This document shows, piece after piece, positions 8,318 through 15,987 of a stretch of DNA of 64,000 nucleotides (position 1 is its first letter; each line of letters opens with the position of its first letter). Source of the stretch: Sphingomonas echinoides ATCC 14820 (lineage in GTDB: Bacteria; Pseudomonadota; Alphaproteobacteria; Sphingomonadales; Sphingomonadaceae); contig NZ_JH584235.1 of NCBI RefSeq assembly GCF_000241465.1, positions 1,981,333-2,045,332 on the forward strand. The letters run 5' to 3'. The notes under the pieces were generated by a model that was not told where the DNA came from, made no database searches, and was given only the letters and a program-made list of their open reading frames with translations. The translations under genes and the position numbers were made by a program.

Positions 8318-9291
8318 GCCGCCAGTTCCTCCAGCGCCCGCGTGATCCGCACCGTCGATCCGGTCTCGTCCAGCACCCCGCGCCGCAAGCGATGGCGCAG
8401 CGCCAGCGGGGCCACGCGCGCAATATGATCCGTCGTAACCGCCGCAGCACCGTCCAGCGCCGCCAAGGCGCGCGCCGCCCGCATAAGGGTCAATTCCCCG
8501 CGTAAACCATCCGCCCCCACCGCCATGCACAGGCTGGAGGCGCGCGCCAGCATCGCATCGGGCATCGTGACTTGCCCCACCGCCGCGCGCCCGCGCGCGA
8601 TGCGTTTGAGCGTTTTCTTCTCGGCCGAGCGCCAGCTTTCGACGAAGGCCTCGGGCGCGCGTTCGAACGCGTCGCAGCGTTTGAGGATTTCCACGCGCGT
8701 CGCGAGGTCCTGCGGCGTGCGCACCTCGACCGAGAGCCCGAAACGATCAAGCAATTGCGGCCGCAACTCGCCCTCTTCGGGATTGCCGCTGCCAACCAGC
8801 ACAAAGCGCGCCGGATGCCGCACCGACAGCCCCTCGCGCTCGACGACATTCTCACCCGACGCCGCGACATCCAGCAGCAAATCGACGATGTGATCCTCGA
8901 GCAGATTGACCTCGTCGATATAGAGGAACCCGCCATTGGCCCGCGCGAGCAGACCCGGCTCGAACGCCTTGACCCCCGCCCCCAACGCGCGCTCCAGGTC
9001 CAGCGCGCCGACCACCCGGTCCTCGGTCGCGCCCAGCGGCAAATCGACGAACGGCACCGGCACCATCGCCTTGGGCGCGGGCGGTGGCAGCTCGCTCGAC
9101 TGAAACCCCGCTTGCGACGCAGGCACCGGCGGCAAAAGCGTCGCGAGCGCGCGCACTGCGGTGGATTTTCCGGTGCCGCGATCGCCGAACACCATCACCC
9201 CACCGATTCGCGCATCGACAGCGGCGAGCAGCAATGCCAGTTTCATCTCGTCCTGGCCGACGATCGCGGAAAAAGGAAAAGACATGCGCAT
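8314..9291 (-). CDS. bchI: Magnesium chelatase ATPase subunit I (BchI)
   Basis: AAA+ ATPase that drives Mg2+ insertion into protoporphyrin IX with BchD and BchH. Seen: Walker A GDRGTGKST at residues 36-44, Walker B FLYIDEVNLL, sensor GSGNPEEGELRPQLLDRFG and the family opening FPFSAIVGQDEMKLAL. Start is ATG 9291 or 9285; neither has a strong ribosome site. First gene of bchI-bchD-bchO-orf62, all overlapping. A TGT-N12-ACA element lies just upstream at 9300-9317. Confidence 0.92.
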   Translation of the reverse strand: MRMSFPFSAIVGQDEMKLALLLAAVDARIGGVMVFGDRGTGKSTAVRALATLLPPVPASQAGFQSSELPPPAPKAMVPVPFVDLPLGATEDRVVGALDLERALGAGVKAFEPGLLARANGGFLYIDEVNLLEDHIVDLLLDVAASGENVVEREGLSVRHPARFVLVGSGNPEEGELRPQLLDRFGLSVEVRTPQDLATRVEILKRCDAFERAPEAFVESWRSAEKKTLKRIARGRAAVGQVTMPDAMLARASSLCMAVGADGLRGELTLMRAARALAALDGAAAVTTDHIARVAPLALRHRLRRGVLDETGSTVRITRALEELAA

Positions 9292-9299
9292 ACGCCATG

Positions 9300-9332
9300 T
9301 GTACCACTTGCTTGACACGCGACAAGTGGACA
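9300..9332. promoter_or_regulatory. Possible PpsR-type box and inverted repeat between bchI and tspO
   Basis: TGT-N12-ACA is seen at 9300-9317 (left half TGTA, so weaker than the boxes at bchC and crtF). It overlaps a larger inverted repeat, CCACTTG at 9304-9310 and CAAGTGG at 9323-9329, 12 bases apart, flanked by TGT and ACA. It lies between the divergent bchI and tspO starts and could regulate both. Confidence 0.5.
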
Positions 9333-9369
9333 GTGCTGCGTTAGCACGTCCAAACACGACGGGACGCCG

Positions 9370-9876
9370 ATGAATCCGCTTTATGTCGCCTTGGGCTGTG
9401 CCGTCGTCCTGCTGGTCGTAGGGGGCCTCGCCACCCCGATCGGCCCCTGGTATCACGCCTTGCGCAAGCCGCCATGGCAGCCACCCAATTGGTTGTTCGG
9501 CCCGGCCTGGACGGTGATTCTCGGGCTGGCGGCCTGGTCCGGTGCCACCGCCTGGGTGATCGCGCCCGATGCCGCGACGCGGCAAGCGGTGATCATCCTG
9601 TTCGCGGTCAACGCGGTGTTCCATTTCCTGTGGAGCCCGCTGTTCTTCGCCCTCCGTCGGCCGGATTGGGCGCTGGTCGAAGTGGTGTTCCTGTGGGGCT
9701 CGCTGGTCGCATTGCTCGTCGGGCTATGGCCGATCTCGCCTTTTGCGGCGGTGTTGATCCTGCCCTATTTCCTGTGGGTCAGCTTTGCTGCGGTGCTCAA
9801 CGCCGCGATCGTCCGGCTTAACGGCCCGTTTGGCGAGGATCGCCACTCAGCGCCCGCCGCACCGCCGCCATCTTGA
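9370..9876 (+). CDS. tspO: TspO/MBR family tryptophan-rich sensory protein
   Basis: Five-helix membrane protein of 168 residues that binds porphyrins and, in Rhodobacter, modulates photosynthesis gene expression. Seen: family motifs WYHALRKPPWQPPNW near the start, FGPAWTVI, NAVFHFLWSPLFF and the C-terminal PYFLWVSFAAVLNAAI, with about 26% aromatic or hydrophobic helices throughout. The older name crtK reflects its usual place in photosynthesis clusters. Its last 59 bases overlap the convergent ccmI gene. Confidence 0.9.
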   Translation: MNPLYVALGCAVVLLVVGGLATPIGPWYHALRKPPWQPPNWLFGPAWTVILGLAAWSGATAWVIAPDAATRQAVIILFAVNAVFHFLWSPLFFALRRPDWALVEVVFLWGSLVALLVGLWPISPFAAVLILPYFLWVSFAAVLNAAIVRLNGPFGEDRHSAPAAPPPS

Positions 9877-10480
9877 TAAACTGGTCGATCGCCGCGATGC
9901 GCTCGGCAATATCGGGGCGGTAGGGCGCGTTGGCCGGGGTCACCGAGAGCGCATAAGCCCAGGCCGGGCGTGCCGCAGCCACATCCCCCGCATCGACCTG
10001 CGCCATGCCCAGGAAGAAGGCGGGGCCGGGCGTTCCCGGGGCCAGCGTGACCGCGCGGCGAAAGGCGAATTTGGCGGACGGCGACAGCCCATGATCGTGC
10101 AGCGCCAGCGTATAGCCAAGCGCGGTCCACAGCACCGCATCGTCGGGCCGTGCCGCGAGATCGCGCGCCAACCCTGCGATCGCGCCCCGCGCATCCCCCT
10201 CGCGCAACCGCGCATCGGCGCTCGCCAGCGCCAGGCCGTCGGCGGGCGACGGCGCGAATACGGCGTCGCGAAACGCCACCATGCCGGGATCGATCACGAT
10301 CGGTTCGACATTGGCCGCAACCGGCTTGCCCGTTAGATGGCGTGGCCCCTGCGCGGCAAAGCCTGCAGCCCCCAGCATCAGCGCCGCGCCCGCAATCGTC
10401 CACAAGCGCCGCGATACGCCCAGCGCCCATAACAGGCCGGTCGTGGCAATCCCCACCAGCAGCAGGATCACCCAGTTCAT
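9818..10480 (-). CDS. ccmI: Cytochrome c biogenesis TPR protein CcmI/CycH
   Basis: Membrane-anchored chaperone that holds apocytochrome c for heme ligation by CcmF/CcmH. The 220-residue protein has two N-terminal hydrophobic segments (about 2-20 and 27-45) and then a TPR-like region (GDARGAIAGLARDLAARPDDAV..., ALGYTLALHDHG...). It is shorter than two-domain CcmI proteins of other alphaproteobacteria, so the C-terminal part is reduced. ATG 10480 overlaps the ccmH stop (ATGA). Last gene of the ccm run; its end overlaps tspO convergently. Confidence 0.8.
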   Translation of the reverse strand: MNWVILLLVGIATTGLLWALGVSRRLWTIAGAALMLGAAGFAAQGPRHLTGKPVAANVEPIVIDPGMVAFRDAVFAPSPADGLALASADARLREGDARGAIAGLARDLAARPDDAVLWTALGYTLALHDHGLSPSAKFAFRRAVTLAPGTPGPAFFLGMAQVDAGDVAAARPAWAYALSVTPANAPYRPDIAERIAAIDQFIKMAAVRRALSGDPRQTGR

Positions 10481-10884
10481 ACCCGCCGCCGCTTCTTGAA
10501 GCTCGCCCGCGCGAGCCATGCGCCAAGCGCCAGCAGCACCAGCGGCGTAATCCACAGCGGCGCGGTGACCGCGCTCAGTGGCGGATCGTAACTGACATAA
10601 TCGCCATAGCGCGCGACCAGCCACGCCCGGATCGTCTCGGGGCTTTCCCCGGCAGCGATGCGCGTGCGCACCAGCGAGCGCATATCGCCCGCCATCTCGG
10701 CATTGCTGTCGGCGATCGACTGGCCCTGGCACACCACGCAGCGCAGCGTCAGCATCAGCGCCTGCGCCTTGGCCTCCTGCGCCGGGTCCTTGAGCTGGAC
10801 ATTGGCAAGCGGCGCGGGCGGTTGCTTGCTGTCGGCCAAGGCAGGCCCTGCCAGCACCAGCAGCCAGAGCGCCAGCCACCTCAC
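10477..10884 (-). CDS. ccmH: Cytochrome c-type biogenesis protein CcmH/CycL
   Basis: Periplasmic thiol oxidoreductase that reduces the CxxCH cysteines of apocytochromes c. Seen: signal peptide (residues 1-17), active-site motif LRCVVCQ with Cys49 and Cys52, and a single C-terminal membrane anchor (about 110-128) followed by a basic tail KKRRRV. 135 residues, the single-domain form. Start overlaps the ccmG stop; end overlaps the ccmI start. Confidence 0.92.
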   Translation of the reverse strand: MRWLALWLLVLAGPALADSKQPPAPLANVQLKDPAQEAKAQALMLTLRCVVCQGQSIADSNAEMAGDMRSLVRTRIAAGESPETIRAWLVARYGDYVSYDPPLSAVTAPLWITPLVLLALGAWLARASFKKRRRV

Positions 10885-11408
10885 CGCGCGTTCCTGACGG
10901 CAGCGATCAAGCCCGGCACGTCCTCGTCGCGAATATCGCCGACATGCTGCAGCACGATCCGCCCATCACCACCGATGACGAAGGTTTCGGGCACGCCCGA
11001 TGATCCGAGCGCGAGCTGCACCGCGCTCACCTTGTCGTCGCCAATCGCGGCATACGGATCGCCATTGCGCGCGAGGAAATCGGCGATGGCAGCGGGCGTA
11101 TCGCGGATCGCGACGGCGTCGATCTCGACGCCCGCTTGCTTGAGTGCGAGCAATTTGGGGGCCTCGGCGATGCACGGGATGCACCAGCTGGCGAACACAT
11201 TGAGCAGCCGCGGCTTGCCCGTGGCGAAGGCGGTCGTCGCCAGCCCCGGCTTGCCTGGCACGATCGGCGGCAAATTGAATTTGGGCAAAGGCTGCCCGAC
11301 CAAGGCCGAATGGACGGTGCGGTCGGCGGGCTTGTACAGTCCCCAGCCGATCACCGCGAACACGGCCACTACCGCGAGGAACGGCACCCAGATCAGCAGC
11401 CGCTTCAT
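10881..11408 (-). CDS. ccmG: Thiol:disulfide interchange protein CcmG/DsbE
   Basis: Membrane-tethered thioredoxin-fold protein that reduces CcmH or apocytochrome c in the periplasm. Seen: N-terminal anchor (residues 4-24), active site FASWCIPCIAEAP with Cys76 and Cys79, and the cis-Pro region GVPETFVIG near 143. 175 residues. ATG 11408 overlaps the ccmF stop (ATGA). Confidence 0.93.
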   Translation of the reverse strand: MKRLLIWVPFLAVVAVFAVIGWGLYKPADRTVHSALVGQPLPKFNLPPIVPGKPGLATTAFATGKPRLLNVFASWCIPCIAEAPKLLALKQAGVEIDAVAIRDTPAAIADFLARNGDPYAAIGDDKVSAVQLALGSSGVPETFVIGGDGRIVLQHVGDIRDEDVPGLIAAVRNAR

Positions 11409-13459
11409 GCGTACGCCTCGCGCAGCGCCGCGCGCCGCCCGCGCGCCAGCCGCCCGAGCAGCGACAGCGCGCCGCCGATCGCAATCAACGCGCCGCCAAA
11501 CCAGATCAGCGTCACGAACGGCTTCCACCACAGCCGCAATTGCCAGCGTCCGGTCCCGTCCGGCTCGCCCAGCACAGTATAAAGCTGCCCGTCCCAGCGC
11601 GTCGCGATCGCCGATTCGCTCGTCACCGTCACCGGATTGGCGAAATAGCGCGACTGCGGCCGCAGATAGAAGACCGCGCCATCCTCACCCCGCCGCGCGC
11701 TGAGCCGCGCCTCCAGCGCCGACCAGTTCGGCCCGATCACCGGCTTGATCCCGTCGAGCGTCACCGTGAACGGCCCGACATGCTGCGGCTCGCCGACGCG
11801 CGCCGCGACCAAGGTCGCCTGCGTAAACGCAGTATCACACGCCATGCCGGCCAGGCTTACCCCAATGCCGAGATGCGCCACCACCATGCCATAGGTGAAC
11901 AGCGGCGTGCGACGCAGGTTGCGCTTCCACAAAGGTGCGACGCTCGCCACCGCCAGCCCCGCCGACAGTGCCAGCCCGAGCATCGGCAGCAAGGCGACCC
12001 CACCGATCGTCGCCAGCAGGATCAGCATCACCCCCGTCGCGGCGACCGGTACCGTCATCCGCGCGAACAAAGCCGCCAGCGTATCGCGTCGCCAGCGCAG
12101 CAGCGGCCCCGCCGCCATCACCGCCACCAGCACCAAAGCCACCGGCCCCGCAGCTTTGTCGAAAAAGGGCGGGCCGACCGACAATTGCGTGCCGAACGCT
12201 GCCGCCACGATCGGGTAGAGCGTGCCGATCAGCACGATCCCCAAAATCACCGTCAGCAACAGATTGTTGGCGATCAACGCGCCTTCGCGGCTGACGAAAT
12301 CAAAGCCATTGCCTTGCTTGACCGTGCCGACGCGCAACGCAAACAACAGCATCGCGCCGCCGATATAGAGCGCGAGCAATGCCAGAATGAAACTGCCCCG
12401 CGTCGGATCGACCGCAAAGGCATGCACGCTGGTGAGGATGCCCGACCGCACCAGGAAGGTGCCGATCATCGACATCGAGAAAGCGACCACCGCCAGCATC
12501 AGCGTCCAGGCGCGCAAGCCATCGCGCGTCGCCAGCACCGTCACCGAATGCAGCAGCGCGGTTGCCGCCAGCCACGGCATCAGCGAGGCATTCTCGACCG
12601 GGTCCCAGAACCACCAGCCGCCCCAGCCCAGCTCATAATAGGCCCAGTAAGAGCCCGCCGTGATGCCAAGCGTCAGGAATATCCACGCCCCCAGCACCCA
12701 CGGGCGCATCGCACGGGCAAAGGCCGGACCAACATCGCGCGTGATCATCGCGCCGACCGCGAAGGAGAACGCGATCGAGATGCCGACATAACCAATGTAC
12801 AAGGTCGGCGGATGGAAGGCGAGGCCGGGGTCCTGCAGCAACGGGTTGAGGCCATTGCCATCGGCGGGGGCGGGATCGATCCGCGCGAACGGATTGGAGG
12901 CGAACAGCAGGAAGGCGTAAAAGCCAAGCGCAATCGCGGCTTGCGCGCCCAGCGTCGCGATCAGCGTCGGCTTGGCGAGCGTGCGTTCGAGCAACGCCAC
13001 CGCCGCCCCGGCCATGCCGAGGATCGTCACCCACAGCAGCATCGAGCCTTCGTGATTGCCCCAGGCACCGGCGATCTTGTACAGCATCGGCTTGTCCGAA
13101 TGGCTGTTCTCCGCGACCAGCAGCACCGACATGTCGCTGCGCGCGAACACGGTGATCAGCAGCAGCATCGCCAGCAAAACCAGCAGCCCCTGCACCACCG
13201 CCACCGGGCGCACGGCGGCCATGATCTCGTCGGTCAGCACGCGCTTCGCGGCGTCGCCCTCTTCCGCCGTTCGGGCTGAGCCTGTCGAAGCCCCCTGCGC
13301 AACGGGAGGCCGCTCGCCCGCTGCGCGGTGCCCTTCGACAAGCTCAGGGCGAACGGAAAAACGACTGCTCCGCCACACGCCCAAAGCCGCCAGCACCAAT
13401 TGCAACAGCGCGAGCGCGGCGGCGAACCACAAGGCGGCAAGACCGGCTTCGGCGATCAT
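11405..13459 (-). CDS. ccmF: Heme lyase subunit CcmF, with an in-frame palindromic repeat
   Basis: Polytopic heme-handling subunit of the cytochrome c heme lyase. Seen: about 14-15 membrane segments and the WWD heme motif GWGGWWFWDPVENASLMPW in the middle. 684 residues. Residues about 35-65, between the first membrane segment and the second, are encoded by a dispersed palindrome (13267-13356) that stays in frame and adds roughly 35 residues (RPELVEGH ... ASTGSART). The palindrome-derived stretch falls where a soluble loop would be, so the protein may tolerate it. Ends coupled to ccmG. Confidence 0.92.
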   Translation of the reverse strand: MIAEAGLAALWFAAALALLQLVLAALGVWRSSRFSVRPELVEGHRAAGERPPVAQGASTGSARTAEEGDAAKRVLTDEIMAAVRPVAVVQGLLVLLAMLLLITVFARSDMSVLLVAENSHSDKPMLYKIAGAWGNHEGSMLLWVTILGMAGAAVALLERTLAKPTLIATLGAQAAIALGFYAFLLFASNPFARIDPAPADGNGLNPLLQDPGLAFHPPTLYIGYVGISIAFSFAVGAMITRDVGPAFARAMRPWVLGAWIFLTLGITAGSYWAYYELGWGGWWFWDPVENASLMPWLAATALLHSVTVLATRDGLRAWTLMLAVVAFSMSMIGTFLVRSGILTSVHAFAVDPTRGSFILALLALYIGGAMLLFALRVGTVKQGNGFDFVSREGALIANNLLLTVILGIVLIGTLYPIVAAAFGTQLSVGPPFFDKAAGPVALVLVAVMAAGPLLRWRRDTLAALFARMTVPVAATGVMLILLATIGGVALLPMLGLALSAGLAVASVAPLWKRNLRRTPLFTYGMVVAHLGIGVSLAGMACDTAFTQATLVAARVGEPQHVGPFTVTLDGIKPVIGPNWSALEARLSARRGEDGAVFYLRPQSRYFANPVTVTSESAIATRWDGQLYTVLGEPDGTGRWQLRLWWKPFVTLIWFGGALIAIGGALSLLGRLARGRRAALREAYA
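13267..13356. repeat. Dispersed palindrome, family A, inside ccmF
   Basis: Imperfect inverted repeat with arms of about 24-26 bases (CCGTTCGGGCTGAGCCTGTC at 13267 on, and its near-complement ending at 13356) around a loop of about 40 bases. The same arms recur at 19132-19222, 19285-19313 and 40127-40223. No protein gene of its own; REP-like. Confidence 0.85.
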
Positions 13460-13490
13460 TGCTCTGGCAACCCGCGCATTACGCCGTACG

Positions 13491-13577
13491 CGTCACCCCG
13501 GGCTTGTCCCGGGGTCCACCCAACCGCATGGACACGGCACGCGGCGCGGTGGACCCCGGGACAAGCCCGGGGTGACG
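13491..13577. repeat. Perfect 30-bp palindrome, family C, between ccmE and ccmF
   Basis: Arms at 13491-13520 and 13548-13577 are exact reverse complements of 30 bases (CGTCACCCCGGGCTTGTCCC opens the left arm), with a 27-base loop. It fills most of the 148-base gap between the ccmF start and the ccmE stop and would form a strong hairpin in the ccm transcript, perhaps a processing or attenuation point. Confidence 0.85.
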
Positions 13578-13607
13578 GAGCAAGACAAGTGCGCGTTGCC
13601 AGACCGA

Positions 13608-14042
13608 TCATTGTTTCAGCGTCTTGGTTTCGTGCATCTTGCCCGCAATTTCCGGCGGCATGTATTTCTCGTCATGCTTGGCGAGCAAATTGGTCGCGGT
13701 GAAGCTGCCATCGGGGTTGAACGATCCTTCCGCCACCACGCCCGATTTCTCGCGGAACAGATCGGGCGCAATGCCCTTGAACGCGACCGGCACCGTCGCC
13801 ACGCCATCGGTCACGACAAAGCGCATCGAAACGCCATCGGGCAAACGCTGGATCGAATGATCCGCCACCATCCCGCCCAGCCGCACCGCGCGCCCGAGCG
13901 GAAGCCCGTCCTTCTTCACATCGCCCGGCGCATAAAAGAACGCCGCCTGGTCCTTCAGCGCCGACAGCGCCAGCACGCTCGCCCCGCCAACGGCCGCGAG
14001 CGCAAGCACCACCAGCGTGAGGCGTTGATGCTTGGCCTTCAT
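13608..14042 (-). CDS. ccmE: Heme chaperone CcmE
   Basis: Periplasmic heme carrier that receives heme from CcmC/CcmD and passes it to CcmF/CcmH. Seen: N-terminal anchor (about residues 8-28), an OB-fold beta domain and the heme-binding motif HDEKY with His123 and Tyr127. 144 residues. ATG 14042 overlaps the ccmD stop. Followed by a 30-bp palindrome before ccmF. Confidence 0.93.
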   Translation of the reverse strand: MKAKHQRLTLVVLALAAVGGASVLALSALKDQAAFFYAPGDVKKDGLPLGRAVRLGGMVADHSIQRLPDGVSMRFVVTDGVATVPVAFKGIAPDLFREKSGVVAEGSFNPDGSFTATNLLAKHDEKYMPPEIAGKMHETKTLKQ

Positions 14043-14146
14043 CGTTTCTCGCTCCGCCGCATCGCGGCATAGCTCCACACCGCCAGCCCGACCGCGACCA
14101 CGCCGGTCAGGACGTAAGCGGCGATCACGAACGGCCAGGGGTTCAT
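14039..14146 (-). CDS. ccmD: Heme exporter small subunit CcmD
   Basis: A 35-residue, single-helix membrane protein (WPFVIAAYVLTGVVAVGLAVW then RRSEKR), too short for most gene finders. CcmD stabilises the CcmABC/CcmE complex. Its start overlaps the ccmC stop and its stop overlaps the ccmE start, both as ATGA, which fixes its identity. Confidence 0.85.
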   Translation of the reverse strand: MNPWPFVIAAYVLTGVVAVGLAVWSYAAMRRSEKR

Positions 14147-14883
14147 GCGCCCACCTCCACGACATGCGCCATCCGCCGCATCCGCGCCTCGGCCTTGGTC
14201 CGCGCGAGGATCGTGCGCATCCGCATCAGCACGATCGCGGCGAAGAAACAGGTGAAACCGCTGAGCGTGAACCATAACGGCCACAGGATCGTCGCATCGA
14301 TCTTGGAGGAGGTGAGGCCGATGCTCTGCCCCTGATGCAGCGTGTTCCACCACACCACCGAATAGCGGATGATCGGCAACAGCACCGATCCCGCCAGGCC
14401 GTAAATGGCGGGAATACGGCCGTCGCCGCCGCGATCGTCATCGGCGCGCAGCAGCGCCATGAACCCCAGATAGACGAAGAACAGCAGCAGCATCGAGGTC
14501 AGCCGCCCGTCCCATTGCCACCACGTGCCCCAGGTCGGTCGCCCCCAGATCGATCCGGTCGCCAGGCACAAGGCGGCAAACGCCGCACCGGGCAGCGCGA
14601 TCGCGCGCGCCGCGATCATCGCCAGCGGATGCCGCCACACCAGAAAGGTCAGCGACGACACCGCGATCCCGCTCCACCCGGCCATGCCGAGCCATGCCGT
14701 CGGCACGTGAATGTAGAGGATGCGCACCGTCTCGCCCTGCAGGTAATCGGGCGGAGTCCGCGCCAGCCCGCCCCACACGCCGTAAGCGATCAACAGCACG
14801 CCCGCCCAGAAGAGCGGCGGCGTCAACGGACGCGCCAGTTTGAGGAAACGCGCCGGATTGGCTAAGGTGTGAAGGCTTGCCAC
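14143..14883 (-). CDS. ccmC: Heme-handling membrane protein CcmC
   Basis: Six-helix WWD-family protein that loads heme onto CcmE. Seen: tryptophan-rich periplasmic motif WGRPTWGTWWQWD near residues 113-125 and His residues in IHVP (about 59) and LHQG expected to ligate heme. 246 residues. First gene of ccmC-D-E-F-G-H-I here; ccmA and ccmB, the ABC transporter genes, are not adjacent. Confidence 0.93.
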   Translation of the reverse strand: MASLHTLANPARFLKLARPLTPPLFWAGVLLIAYGVWGGLARTPPDYLQGETVRILYIHVPTAWLGMAGWSGIAVSSLTFLVWRHPLAMIAARAIALPGAAFAALCLATGSIWGRPTWGTWWQWDGRLTSMLLLFFVYLGFMALLRADDDRGGDGRIPAIYGLAGSVLLPIIRYSVVWWNTLHQGQSIGLTSSKIDATILWPLWFTLSGFTCFFAAIVLMRMRTILARTKAEARMRRMAHVVEVGA

Positions 14884-14946
14884 GCAGCACCGATACGCAA
14901 GATCGATCGGCGAATCTACAGGGCGTTTCGTCGCAGCCCCCGCGAC

Positions 14947-15438
14947 TTACTCGGCGGCGCGCAACGCCTGTTCGTCATAATTGACGTCTTCGGGCAGCGC
15001 CCATAGTAAGTCGGGCTTGGTCAGCACCCGGCCATCCCAGGCACGGACCTCGATCGGCGCGATCGGGCGCATGTCGCGCTTGTCGACCAGCACCGGGCTC
15101 GCGCGAAAGCCGGTTTCCCAGCGCTCGCCCCATTGCCGCAGCGCGAGCATCGTCGGCAGCAACGCCGTGCCCTTTTCGGTCAGTTCATATTGAATCTTGC
15201 GCCGATCCTCGGGCATCGCCGTGCGGGTCAAGATGCCATGATCGACCAGTCGCCCCAGCCGGTTGGCGAGAATGTTGCGCGCAATGCCCAGTTCGGACTG
15301 GAACTGCTCGAAATGGTGCAAGCCGTTAAACGCGGCGCGCAGGATCATGAAGCTCCAGCGTTCCCCCATCGCCTCCAGCGCCGCGGGCAGGCTGCACTTG
15401 ACCAGTTCCCGCAAGGGTTCGCGCAGTTTTTCGTCCAT
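14947..15438 (-). CDS. HxlR-family winged-helix transcription regulator
   Basis: DNA-binding regulator of about 163 residues. Seen: the HxlR core CSLPAALEAMGERWSFMILR, a recognition region (FQSELGIARNILANRLGRLV) and wing (YELTEKG). A C-terminal extension of about 60 residues follows the HxlR domain. I chose ATG 15438; an ATG at 15474 would add 12 residues. Divergent from the small exported protein gene at 15557. Target and signal are not evident. Confidence 0.8.
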   Translation of the reverse strand: MDEKLREPLRELVKCSLPAALEAMGERWSFMILRAAFNGLHHFEQFQSELGIARNILANRLGRLVDHGILTRTAMPEDRRKIQYELTEKGTALLPTMLALRQWGERWETGFRASPVLVDKRDMRPIAPIEVRAWDGRVLTKPDLLWALPEDVNYDEQALRAAE

Positions 15439-15556
15439 AATCGTCAACCTTATCCCATCTTCACCCGTCATGGGACTGAAATATACGTTTCTACTTGCAA
15501 CTCGCATGTGCAGCATTTAGGTGGCCCTTAGCAACTGATTTATGAGGACCGTCGCC

Positions 15557-15871
15557 ATGATTCGTACGCTCGCCGCCGCCGCCGTTCTGGCCTCGGCCAC
15601 TTTGCTCGCGCCGATGGCCGCCCATGCCGCCGACGACGCCGCATATTACGCCGCCACCCCGGTCGCCGCCCCCACCAAGACCGTGCTCATCACCAGCGGA
15701 ACGCTGTGGAAGTGGAACAACACCGCCTTCACCGCCGCCAAGGGCCCGCAGCGCGACGTCATCGTGTGCGAAATGGTGGCACAGCGCGCTGGCAAGCTTT
15801 CGGCCTTCACCGCTGCGGATAAGGCCTTTGACGCCGATGCGCTCGCCAAGTGCAACGCTCGCGCCAAATAA
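15557..15871 (+). CDS. Small exported protein, CC_3515-like
   Basis: A 104-residue protein with a clear Sec signal peptide (cleavage after AAHA, about residue 24) and a short mature domain with two cysteines (VIVCEMVAQ and LAKCNARAK). It resembles small alphaproteobacterial exported proteins of the CC_3515 type; function unknown. GAGGA lies 9 bases before the ATG at 15557, making it a better start than the ATG at 15542. Followed by a strong terminator. Confidence 0.72.
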   Translation: MIRTLAAAAVLASATLLAPMAAHAADDAAYYAATPVAAPTKTVLITSGTLWKWNNTAFTAAKGPQRDVIVCEMVAQRAGKLSAFTAADKAFDADALAKCNARAK

Positions 15872-15894
15872 GCATCCTCCCCGAGAGGTGCATT

Positions 15895-15929
15895 GCCCCT
15901 TCCGCGCCCGCGCGGGAGGGGCTTTTTTT
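15895..15929 (+). terminator. Rho-independent terminator
   Basis: Inverted repeat GCCCCTTCCGC / GCGGGAGGGGC with a short loop, followed directly by seven T. It closes the small exported protein gene and insulates rsh. Confidence 0.88.
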
Positions 15930-15987
15930 GGCCCGTCGGCTAAACATGTTGCAAAGCAACAGCCTCCGACGCCATCTTGGGCGCTAG

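Noticed and set aside
13491..13577. The 30-bp palindrome as an ordinary terminator of ccmE
   Set aside because: No T-run follows either arm in the direction of transcription and genes on both sides belong to one pathway; a repeat element fits better.
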